Translations under genes and position numbers: made by a program
Part shown: positions 8,473 to 18,133 of the stretch, in pieces
How positions within the stretch are numbered: position 1 is the first letter of the stretch
Layout: each line of letters opens with the position of its first letter
Notes under the pieces: model-generated
What the model saw: only the letters and a program-made list of their open reading frames with translations
What the model was told of the DNA's origin: nothing
Database searches by the model: none
Origin: Enterobacterales bacterium
GTDB lineage: Bacteria > Pseudomonadota > Gammaproteobacteria > Enterobacterales > Kangiellaceae
Direction of reading: 5' to 3'
NCBI GenBank assembly: GCA_030949565.1
Contig: JAUZSK010000052.1
Coordinates: 1 to 64,000, forward strand
DNA: 64,000 nucleotides

Positions 8473-9753
8473 CTAGAGTGAATCAACATAGTGTTTTTTC
8501 ATATTCCTGACAATGATAAAAATGGTCACTAAAACCAAGGGGGCAGCAAGGGTTAAAACGATATTCTCATTAAAGGTGAAAAACAGACCATTGATGCCAT
8601 GTAAAAAAATCTTTAACAGACTGATCAAGTAATAGGAAATAGCGGCAACAGATAAGCCTTCAACGGTCTGTTGCAAGCGTAGTTGTATATGACTACGACG
8701 GTTCATGGATTCAAGCAATTTTTTATTCTGTTCGGCGATGGTTTGATCGACTCTTGTTCTTAATAGGTCACTGGCGCGAGTGAGTCGTTTGGATAGACTT
8801 TCTAATTGGCGACGAACTGAGTCGCAGGTTCTAATGGCAGGCATAAATCGTCGCTGTACAAATTCTCCTAAAGGATCTTTACCTTCGACTCTTTGTTGAT
8901 CCAGCTCCTTTATACGGCTATTCACTAATTCGGCATAGGCGAAGGTTGCGGCAAAACGATAATTGGTCGATGCTCTGAGTTTCTCGACTTCAGCAGCAAT
9001 GGACATTAACTCTTGCAATAGGGCGCTTTCTTCATCAGGCTCTGAAATATGGGTCATTTTCTCTAGCATCAAGGCGCATTTTTGCCCTAAATCAGAAGCG
9101 ATGGGAGCAATCGACTTGGCTAAAGGTAAACCGAGTAAGGCCATTTGCCGATAGGTTTCTATTTCTAACAATTTAAGTACCACTCGACCTAACTGCATGC
9201 GTCCCTTATCCCGTTCAATCAGTGAGTTTTTACCCATAAACAACCGAGTAAAGCCCTGACTATCTAGTTGCAATGAAGTCCAAACGGTAAACTGATCATC
9301 AATTAATCGACTGGCAATATTAGGGCGAACCGCTAGATAATCTTCAATCATGGATTCATCAAATTCATCACTAATTAACAGACTGACCGCAGAAATAGCT
9401 TCTCCCGGAAACTGCTTGAGCCAACCTTCGGGAAACATTTCTAAAGCAGATACACCGGTGTTAATCGGTTTTTTTAATGGGCGGATAATGGTGATGGTAG
9501 AGAACTCTCGATGATTCTCCCAGCGCATATGGAACTGCTCAAATTCTTGAAAATAACTATGGGTTCCAGGGCTGATGCCATTCACATGGTAGCGTTTGGC
9601 CAAATCATTGATGCTTTGATACTCCTGCTCCACCACTTTTTCTTCATGGTAAAAGGCGATATGGCTAATCACGCAAGGGGCAGCAATGCGAGGGTAGGGG
9701 CGCGCATGGATCTCTTGATGAAGTTCTAAGTGCAGTGGGTGGAACTTAATCAT
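8473..9753 (-). CDS. DUF3422 family membrane protein
   Basis: The 426-residue protein opens with the family signature HPLHLELHQEIHARPYP. A long soluble region follows, including a probable coiled coil at about 280-350 (many Arg/Glu/Leu heptads). Two hydrophobic segments near the C-terminus (about 362-382 and 397-416) should anchor it in the inner membrane. DUF3422 is widespread in proteobacteria and has no established function that I know. It is transcribed toward the hydrolase gene, 47 bp away, and is divergent from DUF1415. Confidence 0.8.
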   Translation of the reverse strand: MIKFHPLHLELHQEIHARPYPRIAAPCVISHIAFYHEEKVVEQEYQSINDLAKRYHVNGISPGTHSYFQEFEQFHMRWENHREFSTITIIRPLKKPINTGVSALEMFPEGWLKQFPGEAISAVSLLISDEFDESMIEDYLAVRPNIASRLIDDQFTVWTSLQLDSQGFTRLFMGKNSLIERDKGRMQLGRVVLKLLEIETYRQMALLGLPLAKSIAPIASDLGQKCALMLEKMTHISEPDEESALLQELMSIAAEVEKLRASTNYRFAATFAYAELVNSRIKELDQQRVEGKDPLGEFVQRRFMPAIRTCDSVRRQLESLSKRLTRASDLLRTRVDQTIAEQNKKLLESMNRRSHIQLRLQQTVEGLSVAAISYYLISLLKIFLHGINGLFFTFNENIVLTLAAPLVLVTIFIIVRNMKKHYVDSL

Positions 9754-10013
9754 GGCGAGGTTTCCTTAATTTAAACTGCCGCGATGGAATAAAAAGTCTT
9801 TATGTCAGTGGTTTTATAGCAGTCATTGTGCTTCAATTCAAGCAAAAACCTTAGACTAAGCCGACTAGTTGAGGGCTCCGCAACAAAATAAATATTAGTC
9901 AAAGAGTGTTTCTAGATTATGACAGAAAAATGCAACAAAAACCCTAAACGACTTCAACCTCACTCATCATCTAGCTTATAATGGGATTCGTCCATTAACG
10001 GATCGCTAAAGCC

Positions 10014-10589
10014 ATGCCTCCATCAAGTTGCAACCTTGAACCATTCATCCAAGCCACCCGTTTTTGGTTAGAAAAGTCAGTCATTGGGTTTAATTTTTGC
10101 CCCTTTGCCAAGCCGGTATTTCGCGCCGATGCGATCCATTATTCTGTTATTACCACGGAGAATACAGCCGATCAGCTAGAGGCAGTCGCTAATGAACTAC
10201 AGCGACTAGAAAAGCAGCCAGAGATAGAAACCAGCCTGCTCATTTTTAGCAAGGGTTTAAAAGACTTTCATCAGTATCTTGATTGGTTAGAACTCGCCAA
10301 CCAGCTTTCATCTGATATGGGATTTGAAGGCCACTTCCAACTGGCCAGTTTTCATCCCGATTATTGCTTTGAAGGCGCACAAACCCACGATGCCAGCAAC
10401 TATACCAATCGCTCACCTTATCCCATGCTGCATATAATTCGTGAAGCCAGTGTTGAAAAAGCATTAGCCCATTACCCTAATCCAGAACGGATCCCGGAGA
10501 CCAATATTAAAGTCGCAACAGAGCAGGGCGAAGAGGTTTTTAAAACCATACTAAAACAGTCAAAAGCGTCGTTTAGCGGCTCGGATTAG
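10014..10589 (+). CDS. DUF1415 family protein
   Basis: The 191-residue cytoplasmic protein contains the family core: WLEKSVIGFNFCPFAKPVF near the start, then FHPDYCFEG and the NRSPYPMLHIIREASVEKAL stretch in the second half. Function is unknown in the family; the conserved Cys/His residues could bind metal or catalyse, but that is speculation. ATG 10014 is the first in-frame start. The three palindromes begin 53 bp after the stop. Confidence 0.8.
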   Translation: MPPSSCNLEPFIQATRFWLEKSVIGFNFCPFAKPVFRADAIHYSVITTENTADQLEAVANELQRLEKQPEIETSLLIFSKGLKDFHQYLDWLELANQLSSDMGFEGHFQLASFHPDYCFEGAQTHDASNYTNRSPYPMLHIIREASVEKALAHYPNPERIPETNIKVATEQGEEVFKTILKQSKASFSGSD

Positions 10590-10641
10590 CCCAAAAATTG
10601 CTAGTATGCCGGTTTTTGTCATCACCGCGATAGAACCAACC

Positions 10642-10744
10642 TTGCACCATTTTGGTGCAAGAATTCAGCTTAACTTGTACAAAATGCACCAAAATGGTGC
10701 ATTTTTAAGTTGCAAGTCGGAAATTTGCACCAAAATGGTGCAAA
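10642..10744. repeat. three evenly spaced TGCACCA palindromes
   Basis: Near-identical inverted repeats lie at 10642-10660 (TTGCACCA-TTT-TGGTGCAA), 10681-10705 (TGCACCA-AAA-TGGTGCA with extended A/T arms) and 10724-10744 (TTTGCACCA-AAA-TGGTGCAAA). Centres are 41-42 bp apart, close to four helical turns, and the first copy is in opposite orientation (TTT core instead of AAA). They may be operator sites or hairpins; only the last is followed by A-rich DNA and none has a strong T-tract. Confidence 0.85.
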
Positions 10745-11377
10745 AGTAAAACCAGCGTTTTATTTGGAGTAGCGCAATAGACTGTCAACCGAAAAATAAT
10801 GACAAAATAATGGACAGGCAGAAATCAGAAGATATCTTCCTCGAATAATATTCTTTTTTTTGTTTGCAGATGAATTTAATTATTTTTTCAGGACGGAAGG
10901 CGTTTTGTTTGAATATCGCTTAATTATCCGAATTCCAAGCGAGGTTCTATCTCTTAGAAGTTAAGATTTGCAGAAGGAAATTTATTTTGGTTAAGTGGTA
11001 TTTAAATGGTTAGTTTTTTACAGCTAGAAAAGCCTTTCAACCATTTTATATTTAACTCTTCGGTTTTTTGTTGCAATAAAATTAGTTTACCGACGAAATA
11101 ACCTTGATAAGTCACTGCGTTCGCGCGCTTTAGCTACCTCAGTCGATACATTGGACGTTGTGATTATAGCCTTGCGATTATATTTGACAAAGGGCCGCTT
11201 CTTTTGTAGTATTCTTGTTTCATCTAGAAGTCATTTCTTGTTTTATCCAGCAGTAGTCTTATAGCAGTAGCAGTTAAATACCTTAATAATTAGGTTTTAA
11301 AATTATTTGAAATAAAGTTGTTCCGTTGTTAGCCGTTAATTTTAATCCCTATCGCTAATTCACTTAGGAGCAATACT
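10745..11377. other. long AT-rich upstream region of the DUF2589 cluster
   Basis: No gene over 630 bp. The sequence is AT-rich. A short motif CTTAGGAG lies 9-16 bp before the first DUF2589 start and serves as its ribosome site. I saw no tRNA, att site or convincing promoter pair. Confidence 0.4.
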
Positions 11378-12007
11378 ATGGCCGTCGATATCGCCGCAGA
11401 AACCCAAGCCTTACCCTTAGGCTATTATCTTTCAGCACCTCTCACCGCAGCAATTGAAGCTCAAGCATTATCCGCACACAGCACTATTGAGTTTATTGAT
11501 GCACTCGGCACCGATGATTTTGGCAAGCTCCGTACAATGGAGTTCAAATACGATACTAATATTGCCGATCCAACCACTGGTGAAACCACCACAAAAGAAA
11601 TAAATTTGGTTGTTCCGCTTCTTGCTATGACCGAAGCTCCACATATGGCGATTGAAGATCTAACGGTCAATTTTGAATTTAAAATTAGAGATGTAATTTC
11701 TAAAGAAAATCAATTTAAATTGACCGCATCTGCTGGGGCTGAATACAGCACTTCAACAACAATCGAAGCGTCAACCGGCGGATTAGCAAAATTTTTATAC
11801 GGAAAAGCTAGTGCTAAAACGACCAGTTCATTTAAAGCGAATTTTAATGTTTCGGCGGCTTATCAACGAACTAGTCGGCACGAAACCGATCGTAGTGCAA
11901 CGCTAAAAATGAATATGACGGCGAAACAACGAGTGCCTGAAGGATTTACTCGGGTGCTGTCCATATTTGCTGATTCAATTTCTGCACAAGCGGATTTACC
12001 AGCATAG
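11378..12007 (+). CDS. DUF2589 family protein (first copy)
   Basis: The 209-residue product matches the DUF2589 pattern: a short N-terminal lead with LPLGYYLSAPLTAAIEAQAL, a beta-rich middle in which VPLLAMTEAPHMAIEDLTVNF marks the most conserved part, a Ser/Ala/Thr-rich stretch at 115-170, and a closing VPEGFTRVLSIFADSI. There is no signal peptide or membrane segment. The family's function is not established. It is the first gene of a four-gene run (11378-13822), 30 bp before a diverged paralogue. A good CTTAGGAG ribosome site supports the start. Confidence 0.75.
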   Translation: MAVDIAAETQALPLGYYLSAPLTAAIEAQALSAHSTIEFIDALGTDDFGKLRTMEFKYDTNIADPTTGETTTKEINLVVPLLAMTEAPHMAIEDLTVNFEFKIRDVISKENQFKLTASAGAEYSTSTTIEASTGGLAKFLYGKASAKTTSSFKANFNVSAAYQRTSRHETDRSATLKMNMTAKQRVPEGFTRVLSIFADSISAQADLPA

Positions 12008-12037
12008 TAGTTAGCCAACTCAACTTGGAGATGATTA

Positions 12038-12642
12038 ATGACTCGCATTGACGAAGAGTTTAGTGCCAGCGAGCTTTGGGTGCCTCCATTCAAGCTGTGC
12101 AAGAGGCTCAGATAGCAGCGGAATTAGAAGTGATTGATTTTATTCTAACTTACGGCATGGAGGAAGTTCGCAAGAAAAAAGGAAAAAAGACCGTCACTTC
12201 CTATCAATTACGAAATTTAGATTTTGATATGAAGAAATCTATTTCTGATCCGTCCAATCCCGGGCGCGTGGTAGAACATACCATGAATGTATCAGCGCCG
12301 TTGTTGTCTATTATTCAACCTCCCAGTCTAGTCATAGAGGAGGCTAACATTGATGTTTCTTTAGATGTAATGCTGGAAAAGGAAAATAAAAGTAAGTCCA
12401 AGTTAAACGCCTCGAAATCGACAAGCGCTGATTTTTTTGCTATAGCTAAACCCAATATCAGATTGCGCGGACAGGTGGGAAGAGGGACGGCCAACAGCTC
12501 ATTTAGAAATAAAGGAAAGGTTCAGGTTTCTTTAAAATTACGCTCAGCGAAAGATCAAATGGGTACATCAAGATTCTTAAGAATCATTTCAGAAGGCCTC
12601 AAAACAAAAATAGATGAAACCGATTTAAAGAAAAATGGTTGA
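12038..12642 (+). CDS. DUF2589 family protein (second copy), frameshifted near the start
   Basis: Starting at ATG 12038 (TTGGAG ribosome site), MTRIDEEFSASEL runs into a one-base loss near 12070-12076 and then resumes as GASIQAVQEAQIAAELEVI. That aligns with the N-terminal lead of the first copy. The rest keeps the family core (VSAPLLSIIQPPSLVIEEAN) and a charged tail rich in Lys/Ser. The restored protein is about 201 residues. It is more basic and much diverged from the first copy, so the two probably form different subunits. The defect is a single indel next to a T run, so sequencing error is possible. Confidence 0.65.
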
Positions 12643-12689
12643 AAACCGTTTCAGTGTACTTAAACTAAATTCTATGGTTAATATTATTA

Positions 12690-13052
12690 ATGAAAAATAG
12701 GATAGATCTATCAGCTTTAAAAAAATCTGACTTCAATGTTAAAGGTAAAAGTAAAACATCAAGTGTTGAAGGTGTTGATGACGCCATTCTTTTATCAGAT
12801 TTTATTGCGGCTATGCGTCGAGAATTTGAAAGTGTCGCTTTAATTGCCAATTCAAAAGATAGCGATATACCACAATTTAGTATTTCGGAGGTAAAGTCAA
12901 ATTTCTCTTACAAAGTAACATCAGTTAGCTCGGATGGTGTAAAGATAAAAGTTTTATACAATCAGCTAAAAGATAATCCAGAGAATAATACTCAACATCT
13001 GGAAATTAATTTTTCCGATATTGACGTTCACTCGGCATTAGCAGGAGACTAG
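12690..13052 (+). CDS. small protein resembling the trypco2 domain
   Basis: The 120-residue product has a Lys/Ser-rich lead (1-30). An alpha+beta unit follows in which ILLSDFIAAMRREFESV is a helix, SISEVKSNFSYKV a strand, and VKIKVLY then LEINFSD further strands. That helix-strand-strand-strand arrangement and its key positions resemble the trypsin-co-occurring domain 2 (trypco2), which has been linked by others to bacterial conflict systems. The resemblance is from memory and is weak evidence. It starts 47 bp after the second DUF2589 gene and ends directly against the amidase gene. Confidence 0.4.
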   Translation: MKNRIDLSALKKSDFNVKGKSKTSSVEGVDDAILLSDFIAAMRREFESVALIANSKDSDIPQFSISEVKSNFSYKVTSVSSDGVKIKVLYNQLKDNPENNTQHLEINFSDIDVHSALAGD

Positions 13053-13822
13053 TTGAAGTCATCGGCCTTAAAAAAACCTTTCAATGCCATTGACCGCTTG
13101 CTTGGCGATTTATTAAAGGATGATCTGATAGAAACTTTAGATTTTTCTTCCTTTGATTTTGCTGAAACAGGTATTCCAATGGCACCCTTGTCACCGCCGT
13201 CACCCGCTGCTAGCTCTTCTCCTCAGGTTCCAGCTTTACCGCAAAGTTCTGCAAGTACTGCTCCAACAAGTACCCCACGCCTAAAAAATCAAGTAGATTC
13301 TGATTCCAGCCCATCTAAATCAGGAAATGTTAGTCGTAATCAGTCAAAGCATAGCGTGAAGACCTCTATTGAAAGGAGATCATTGGGGAAAAAGGCGTTA
13401 GCCGTTGCAAGAAAAGAAATCGGCGTTAAAGAAATACCAAAAGGTTCTAATCGAGGACCTAGGGTTGATCAATATCAAAATGCAAAGGGGTATGGATTGG
13501 TGCGCAACATCTTGTATCTTGGTGTTTCGAGCAATCCGGCGGAAGCCCGTTTGGTCATAAGGGCTGGGTTGAAAGCTTACGACGTTGGGCAAAGTCAAAA
13601 AATGTATATACACCATCAACGGGCGCGGTACCACAAACCGGTGATATTTTCACCATGGCAAGATATGATAAAAAGGGTAAATTAGTTGGTGGCCACACAG
13701 GATTTGTAGATCGTTACAATTCCAAAACAAAATATTTTACATCGATAGAAGGTAATCCAAATGATTCGGTTAAAAGCGGTCGTCGCAGTTTATCAAGTAT
13801 TGACGGCATCATACGCCTCTAA
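13053..13822 (+). CDS. CHAP/amidase-like cell-wall hydrolase with Pro/Ser linker, frameshifted
   Basis: TTG 13053 abuts the previous stop and has GCAGGAG upstream. Residues 1-50 form an amphipathic lead; 45-110 is a Pro/Ser/Ala-rich linker; from about 112 an amidase domain starts (KKALAVARKEIGVKEIPKGS, then RGPRVDQYQNAKG). The frame then breaks twice within 13485-13520. Reading across gives DWCAT, VSWCFEQSGG with the nucleophile-type cysteine, then GWVESLRRWAK, TGDIFTM, and the partner histidine in VGGHTGFVDRY, ending at 13820-13822. The restored protein is about 255 residues. This looks like the CHAP/NlpC-type peptidoglycan amidases. There is no classical signal peptide, so any export needs another route. 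Last gene of the DUF2589 cluster. Confidence 0.65.
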
Positions 13823-13873
13823 AGTATTTTTCCACCACTAAAATTAACTTTTATAAGAGTGACCTGACGCAAA

Positions 13874-15112
13874 CTAACCAACACCTTTATCCACAATCAC
13901 CTCACCCTGCTTAATCACCATGCTACAAGCATTACCACCGATCCGGTAGCTGAGTTCTGCGGGTGATTCAAGATCCCATAATACAAGATCCGCTTGCTTT
14001 CCGACTTCAATGCTACCAACACGGTCGTCGATTCTCAATGCTTTCGCCGCATTGATGGTTACGCCTTTTAACGCTTCGAGTGGTGTTAATTTAAACAGTG
14101 TGGCCGCCATATTCATTGTCAGCAAAATCGATAGGCAGGGGGAACTGCCGGGGTTGTGATCGGTTGCTATAGCGATGGGCACTCCAGCTTGCCTTAGTGC
14201 TTTAATGGGCGGAAGCTGAGTCTCGGACAAAAAATAATAGGCTGCTGGTAATAGGGTGGCAACGGTGTTTGATTGTTTCAATGCGCCAATGTCTTCGACC
14301 GCTAGAAATTCTAAATGATCGACTGACCAGGCATTGTATTCACTGGCAAGTTTTGCGCCTTTCAGGTCGGATAATTGTTCTGCGTGGAGCTTGACTGGAA
14401 GCCCAAGGCTTTGTGCTTTTTTAAAAATACGCTCGGTTTGTTCAAGATTAAATCCAATGGATTCACAAAATGCATCCACGCAATCGATCAGGTTTTCTTC
14501 TTTTAGTGTGGGCATCATTTTTTCACAAACAAATTCAATATAGTCATCTGATCGATCTTTGTATTCTGGCGGCAATGCATGGGCACCAAGAAAGGTTTTA
14601 CTAACTTCAATGCCTGAAAACCGCCCCAATTGTTGCGCTACTTTTAGCATTTTACGCTCATTAGTCAGGTCCAATCCATAACCAGATTTCATCTCGATAC
14701 TAGTAACGCCTTCATCGATTAAGTAACTCAAGCGTTTAGCGGCTAGGTCAAATAATTCATCCTGGCTCGTCTGTCGAGTGGCTTTAACGGTTGATAAAAT
14801 ACCGCCTCCCGCTTCTGCTAACTGTTGGTAGGTTGCACCATTTAGACGCATTTCATATTCATTGGCTCGATTGCCTGCGTAGATTAAATGACTATGACAG
14901 TCAATTAAACCTGGCGTTAACAGTTGCCCGAGACCATCAATGGCCTGTTCGGTATGCAGCCCAGCAATCTGTTTTGAATCGGCCTCATAAATAGCCCGAA
15001 TGTCCCCATCTTTAATGGCGACTACTGCATTTTCGATGATACCGTAATCCTCTTCCGACGCGAGGCTGACTAGTTGAACATTATGGAGGATGAGATCATA
15101 GATTTCTGGCAT
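13874..15112 (-). CDS. hutI: imidazolonepropionase
   Basis: This amidohydrolase opens the ring of imidazolonepropionate to N-formimino-glutamate in histidine degradation. The metal site is visible: DCHSHLIYAGNR, KLHAEQL in the middle and ATDHNPGSSP toward the end. Length (about 412 residues) is normal. An in-frame GTG 9 bp upstream (15121) is an alternative start. It is divergent from hutF, about 40 bp away; hutU and hutH are not in the window. Confidence 0.9.
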   Translation of the reverse strand: MPEIYDLILHNVQLVSLASEEDYGIIENAVVAIKDGDIRAIYEADSKQIAGLHTEQAIDGLGQLLTPGLIDCHSHLIYAGNRANEYEMRLNGATYQQLAEAGGGILSTVKATRQTSQDELFDLAAKRLSYLIDEGVTSIEMKSGYGLDLTNERKMLKVAQQLGRFSGIEVSKTFLGAHALPPEYKDRSDDYIEFVCEKMMPTLKEENLIDCVDAFCESIGFNLEQTERIFKKAQSLGLPVKLHAEQLSDLKGAKLASEYNAWSVDHLEFLAVEDIGALKQSNTVATLLPAAYYFLSETQLPPIKALRQAGVPIAIATDHNPGSSPCLSILLTMNMAATLFKLTPLEALKGVTINAAKALRIDDRVGSIEVGKQADLVLWDLESPAELSYRIGGNACSMVIKQGEVIVDKGVG

Positions 15113-15153
15113 AATAAGCACTATCTCGTTATAAAAGGTTTAATACAATAGTA

Positions 15154-16563
15154 ATGGTTAAATTATACGCTGAATCCATTTTAATTGGCAGTCATTGGCA
15201 GCAGGATAAAACGCTAAGCATTAATGCTGAGGGTATTATTGTATCGATTGAAGCGGGGAAAGACAGCCAAGCGGTGCAGCTAGATGGTCCTGTCATCGCG
15301 GGCATGAGTAATTGTCATTCACATGCTTTTCAACGAGGCTTTGCCGGTTTATCCGAGTATCGCTCTGGTCATAACGCGGATGATAGTTTTTGGTCGTGGC
15401 GCGATATCATGTATCGTTTTGTGGCAAAGCTAACACCCAGCGATGTGTTGCAGATTACTCGCTTTGCTTATCTTGAAATGCTAAAAGCCGGTTATACCCA
15501 AGTGGCGGAGTTTCATTATCTGCATCACCAAGCCAATGGGCAAAGCTATGGCGACCCGATTGAAATGTCTCGTCAAATCATAGAAGCAGCACAGCAGACG
15601 GGTATTGGTTTAACGCTACTGCCGGTTTTATATACTTATGCTGGGTTTGGGCAGCAGAAAGCAGCACTACAGCAAGCTCGCTTTGTTCATCAGGACGATG
15701 CCTATCTCGACTTATTGAGCGCAATACAAAAGGATTATCCACAGCAGAAAAACTTTAAGCTTGGCAATGCTTTTCATTCACTACGCGCAGTGAGCCAGCA
15801 ACAATTAACTGAATTGATCCCCATTTTAAAAAAACAATTAGCGGATGCACCAATGCACATTCATATTGCAGAGCAAGCTCAAGAGGTGGCTGATTGTATC
15901 GATTTTTATGGGCTTAGACCGGTTGAGTTTCTGCTGCAAAATTTTGAGATAAATCATCACTGGTGTCTAATTCATGCGACTCATTTAACCTCGGACGAAA
16001 TATCTGGTATCGCACAGTCTGGCGCGGTTGTTGGAATTTGCCCAACCACTGAAGCGAATTTGGGTGACGGTGTATTTCCGGCGGCTGAGTTTTTTGAACA
16101 GCAAGGTCGTTGGGCAATAGGTTCGGATTCGCATATCGCAATCAATGTGAGTGATGAACTACGTAGTTTAGAATATGCTCAAAGATTAACCCGACAAAAA
16201 CGAGTTGTTTTAGTGGACGCGAAGCGCGGTTATCTATCGGTTGGTCAAAACCTCTACCTTTCCGCAATGCAAGGTGGATCGCTGGCATGCGTTCCACATA
16301 ATAAAGCTCCCTCAAGTAATGAAATTGATATGGCGATTCAAGTGGGGCAGAGGGCTAATCTATTGGTGCTTGATCCCAATCATCCCTCGCTATTTTCTAA
16401 ACAAGACCATTTTATACTCGACTCGGCAATTTTTAACGCTAGCCAATTACCCGTCAAGGACGTTTATGTCAGTGGTCAGCGCATCATTGAAGATGGTCAA
16501 CACCCACAACAACAGAAGATCACCGAAGATTATGCCAAAGTATTAAAACGACTGTTAGTTTAG
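15154..16563 (+). CDS. hutF: formimidoylglutamate deiminase
   Basis: HutF converts N-formimino-L-glutamate to N-formyl-glutamate plus ammonia, taking the deiminase branch of histidine breakdown instead of the direct hutG formiminoglutamase. The 469-residue amidohydrolase shows the metal motif NCHSHAFQRG, HIAEQ in the middle, IHATHLT, and IGSDSHIAIN with the catalytic aspartate. It is divergent from hutI, sharing a very short intergenic stretch that must hold both promoters. A formylglutamate deformylase would be needed elsewhere. Confidence 0.88.
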   Translation: MVKLYAESILIGSHWQQDKTLSINAEGIIVSIEAGKDSQAVQLDGPVIAGMSNCHSHAFQRGFAGLSEYRSGHNADDSFWSWRDIMYRFVAKLTPSDVLQITRFAYLEMLKAGYTQVAEFHYLHHQANGQSYGDPIEMSRQIIEAAQQTGIGLTLLPVLYTYAGFGQQKAALQQARFVHQDDAYLDLLSAIQKDYPQQKNFKLGNAFHSLRAVSQQQLTELIPILKKQLADAPMHIHIAEQAQEVADCIDFYGLRPVEFLLQNFEINHHWCLIHATHLTSDEISGIAQSGAVVGICPTTEANLGDGVFPAAEFFEQQGRWAIGSDSHIAINVSDELRSLEYAQRLTRQKRVVLVDAKRGYLSVGQNLYLSAMQGGSLACVPHNKAPSSNEIDMAIQVGQRANLLVLDPNHPSLFSKQDHFILDSAIFNASQLPVKDVYVSGQRIIEDGQHPQQQKITEDYAKVLKRLLV

Positions 16564-16594
16564 AATTTGAATTCGAGATCTAGCTAATGTGTCA

Positions 16595-17944
16595 TTAAGC
16601 ATTGGTTGTTAAGGCTTGTTGTTTACTAAAAATAACCCACCGTCCAAGCAATAAAATAGCGGCGGTCGATAAACCACAAATCATCCCAATCCAATAGCCC
16701 TTAGCTTGTAAATTGTGAAATTCTGCGAGATAGTATCCGATGGGAAATCCGACCAACCAATAAGAAATGGCAGTAATAATCATAGGCATTTTTGTATCTT
16801 TGAGTCCTCGCAATGCACCCGAACTTGATACCTGTAATCCATCGGAAAATTGAAACAAGCCGGCAAAAAATAATAAACTGACCGCAATTTCAATCAATTT
16901 TGGATCGCTGGTATAAATGGAGACTAGAAATCTTGGAATGAGCATCATCATTGAGGCCGATAAAATCATAATGATGACACAACTACCAATACCAGTGAAA
17001 CCAGCAATACTGAGCGCTTGAGGATAGCCTCTGCCTTTAAAATAGCTGACCCTCGCTGTGATAGCTTGTGATAGACCCAATGGAATCATGAAGGTTAAGG
17101 AGGCTATATTCATGGCAATCTGATGACCACCCATTACCTCAACAGGATAACGTGCAATCATTAAAGAGACTGCGGCAAACATGGTTATTTCAAAGCCTAG
17201 TGTAATAGCGACTGGAAAACCCAAAGCAAAAATTGATTTAAATTCGGACCAATTGGGTAGGGCGAAGTCTTTAAATAGCCTAAGCGCTAGGTATTTTTTT
17301 GCACTCAATGTATAGATTGCCATACCGATAAACATTACAAACCAAGTAATCGAAGTAGCATAACCGACACCGACAGCACCCATTGCACCCACTCCATAGC
17401 CGCCGTAGATAAACCAATAGTTTAGTACGCCATTTAAGGGGATGGCGAGCAGCGTAATAGTCATCACGGCCATGGTTGAAAATAGCCCTTCGTTACAGAA
17501 TCTTAAGGCAAAAAATAACAATAGGCTTGGCATACCCCAAATGGTGGCGCTTAAATAGTCTATGGCTAATTGCGCTACTTGAGGCTCAATATTAAGTAGA
17601 GTTAGCACAAACCCAAAGTTAAGTAATGCTAACACCGCCACTGGCGACAATACAATTGCCAAAAATAGTGCTGCATGAAAGTGTTGTCGAATACCTTTGG
17701 TGTTTTCGGCGCCATGCAGATGTGCAACCAACGGATTAAAGGCCAAAAACAAACCTAAGAAAAAAACCAATACTGGGTGAAGCAGACTGGTGCCAATGGC
17801 TATCGCGGCTAGCGCATCAGAACTATAATGACCGGCCATTACCGTATCGATAAAGCCGGTGGCCATTTGTGCCAATTGTGATAATACCGCAGGTATACCG
17901 ATCGGGGCGAGTTGCCTAATTTCTTTTTTAAATTGATAGAACAT
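16595..17944 (-). CDS. MATE family multidrug efflux transporter (NorM type)
   Basis: The 449-residue protein is hydrophobic throughout with about 12 membrane helices, the normal MATE count. The start (RQLAPIGIPAVLSQLAQMATGFIDTVMAG) and the FQFSDGLQVSSSGALRGLKD region after helix 9-10 are typical of NorM-like Na+- or H+-coupled drug exporters of the inner membrane. It converges on hutF with about 30 bp between them. The 190 bp upstream hold no convincing gene. Confidence 0.88.
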   Translation of the reverse strand: MFYQFKKEIRQLAPIGIPAVLSQLAQMATGFIDTVMAGHYSSDALAAIAIGTSLLHPVLVFFLGLFLAFNPLVAHLHGAENTKGIRQHFHAALFLAIVLSPVAVLALLNFGFVLTLLNIEPQVAQLAIDYLSATIWGMPSLLLFFALRFCNEGLFSTMAVMTITLLAIPLNGVLNYWFIYGGYGVGAMGAVGVGYATSITWFVMFIGMAIYTLSAKKYLALRLFKDFALPNWSEFKSIFALGFPVAITLGFEITMFAAVSLMIARYPVEVMGGHQIAMNIASLTFMIPLGLSQAITARVSYFKGRGYPQALSIAGFTGIGSCVIIMILSASMMMLIPRFLVSIYTSDPKLIEIAVSLLFFAGLFQFSDGLQVSSSGALRGLKDTKMPMIITAISYWLVGFPIGYYLAEFHNLQAKGYWIGMICGLSTAAILLLGRWVIFSKQQALTTNA

Positions 17945-18133
17945 CGCTTAAATTTCTTTGCAAACTGGTTAGGCTAAATCTTAAATATAAAATCGGATTG
18001 GTCGGAGACAGGATTATAATCGCTTGGTAGGCGAAAAAATAACCAGCAATACGGGGAATAAATAATCCTTTAGCAAATGGATAAATCAAGTATACAACAA
18101 AAATGCAAGATTGGATCTTTAAACCTAGAATAA

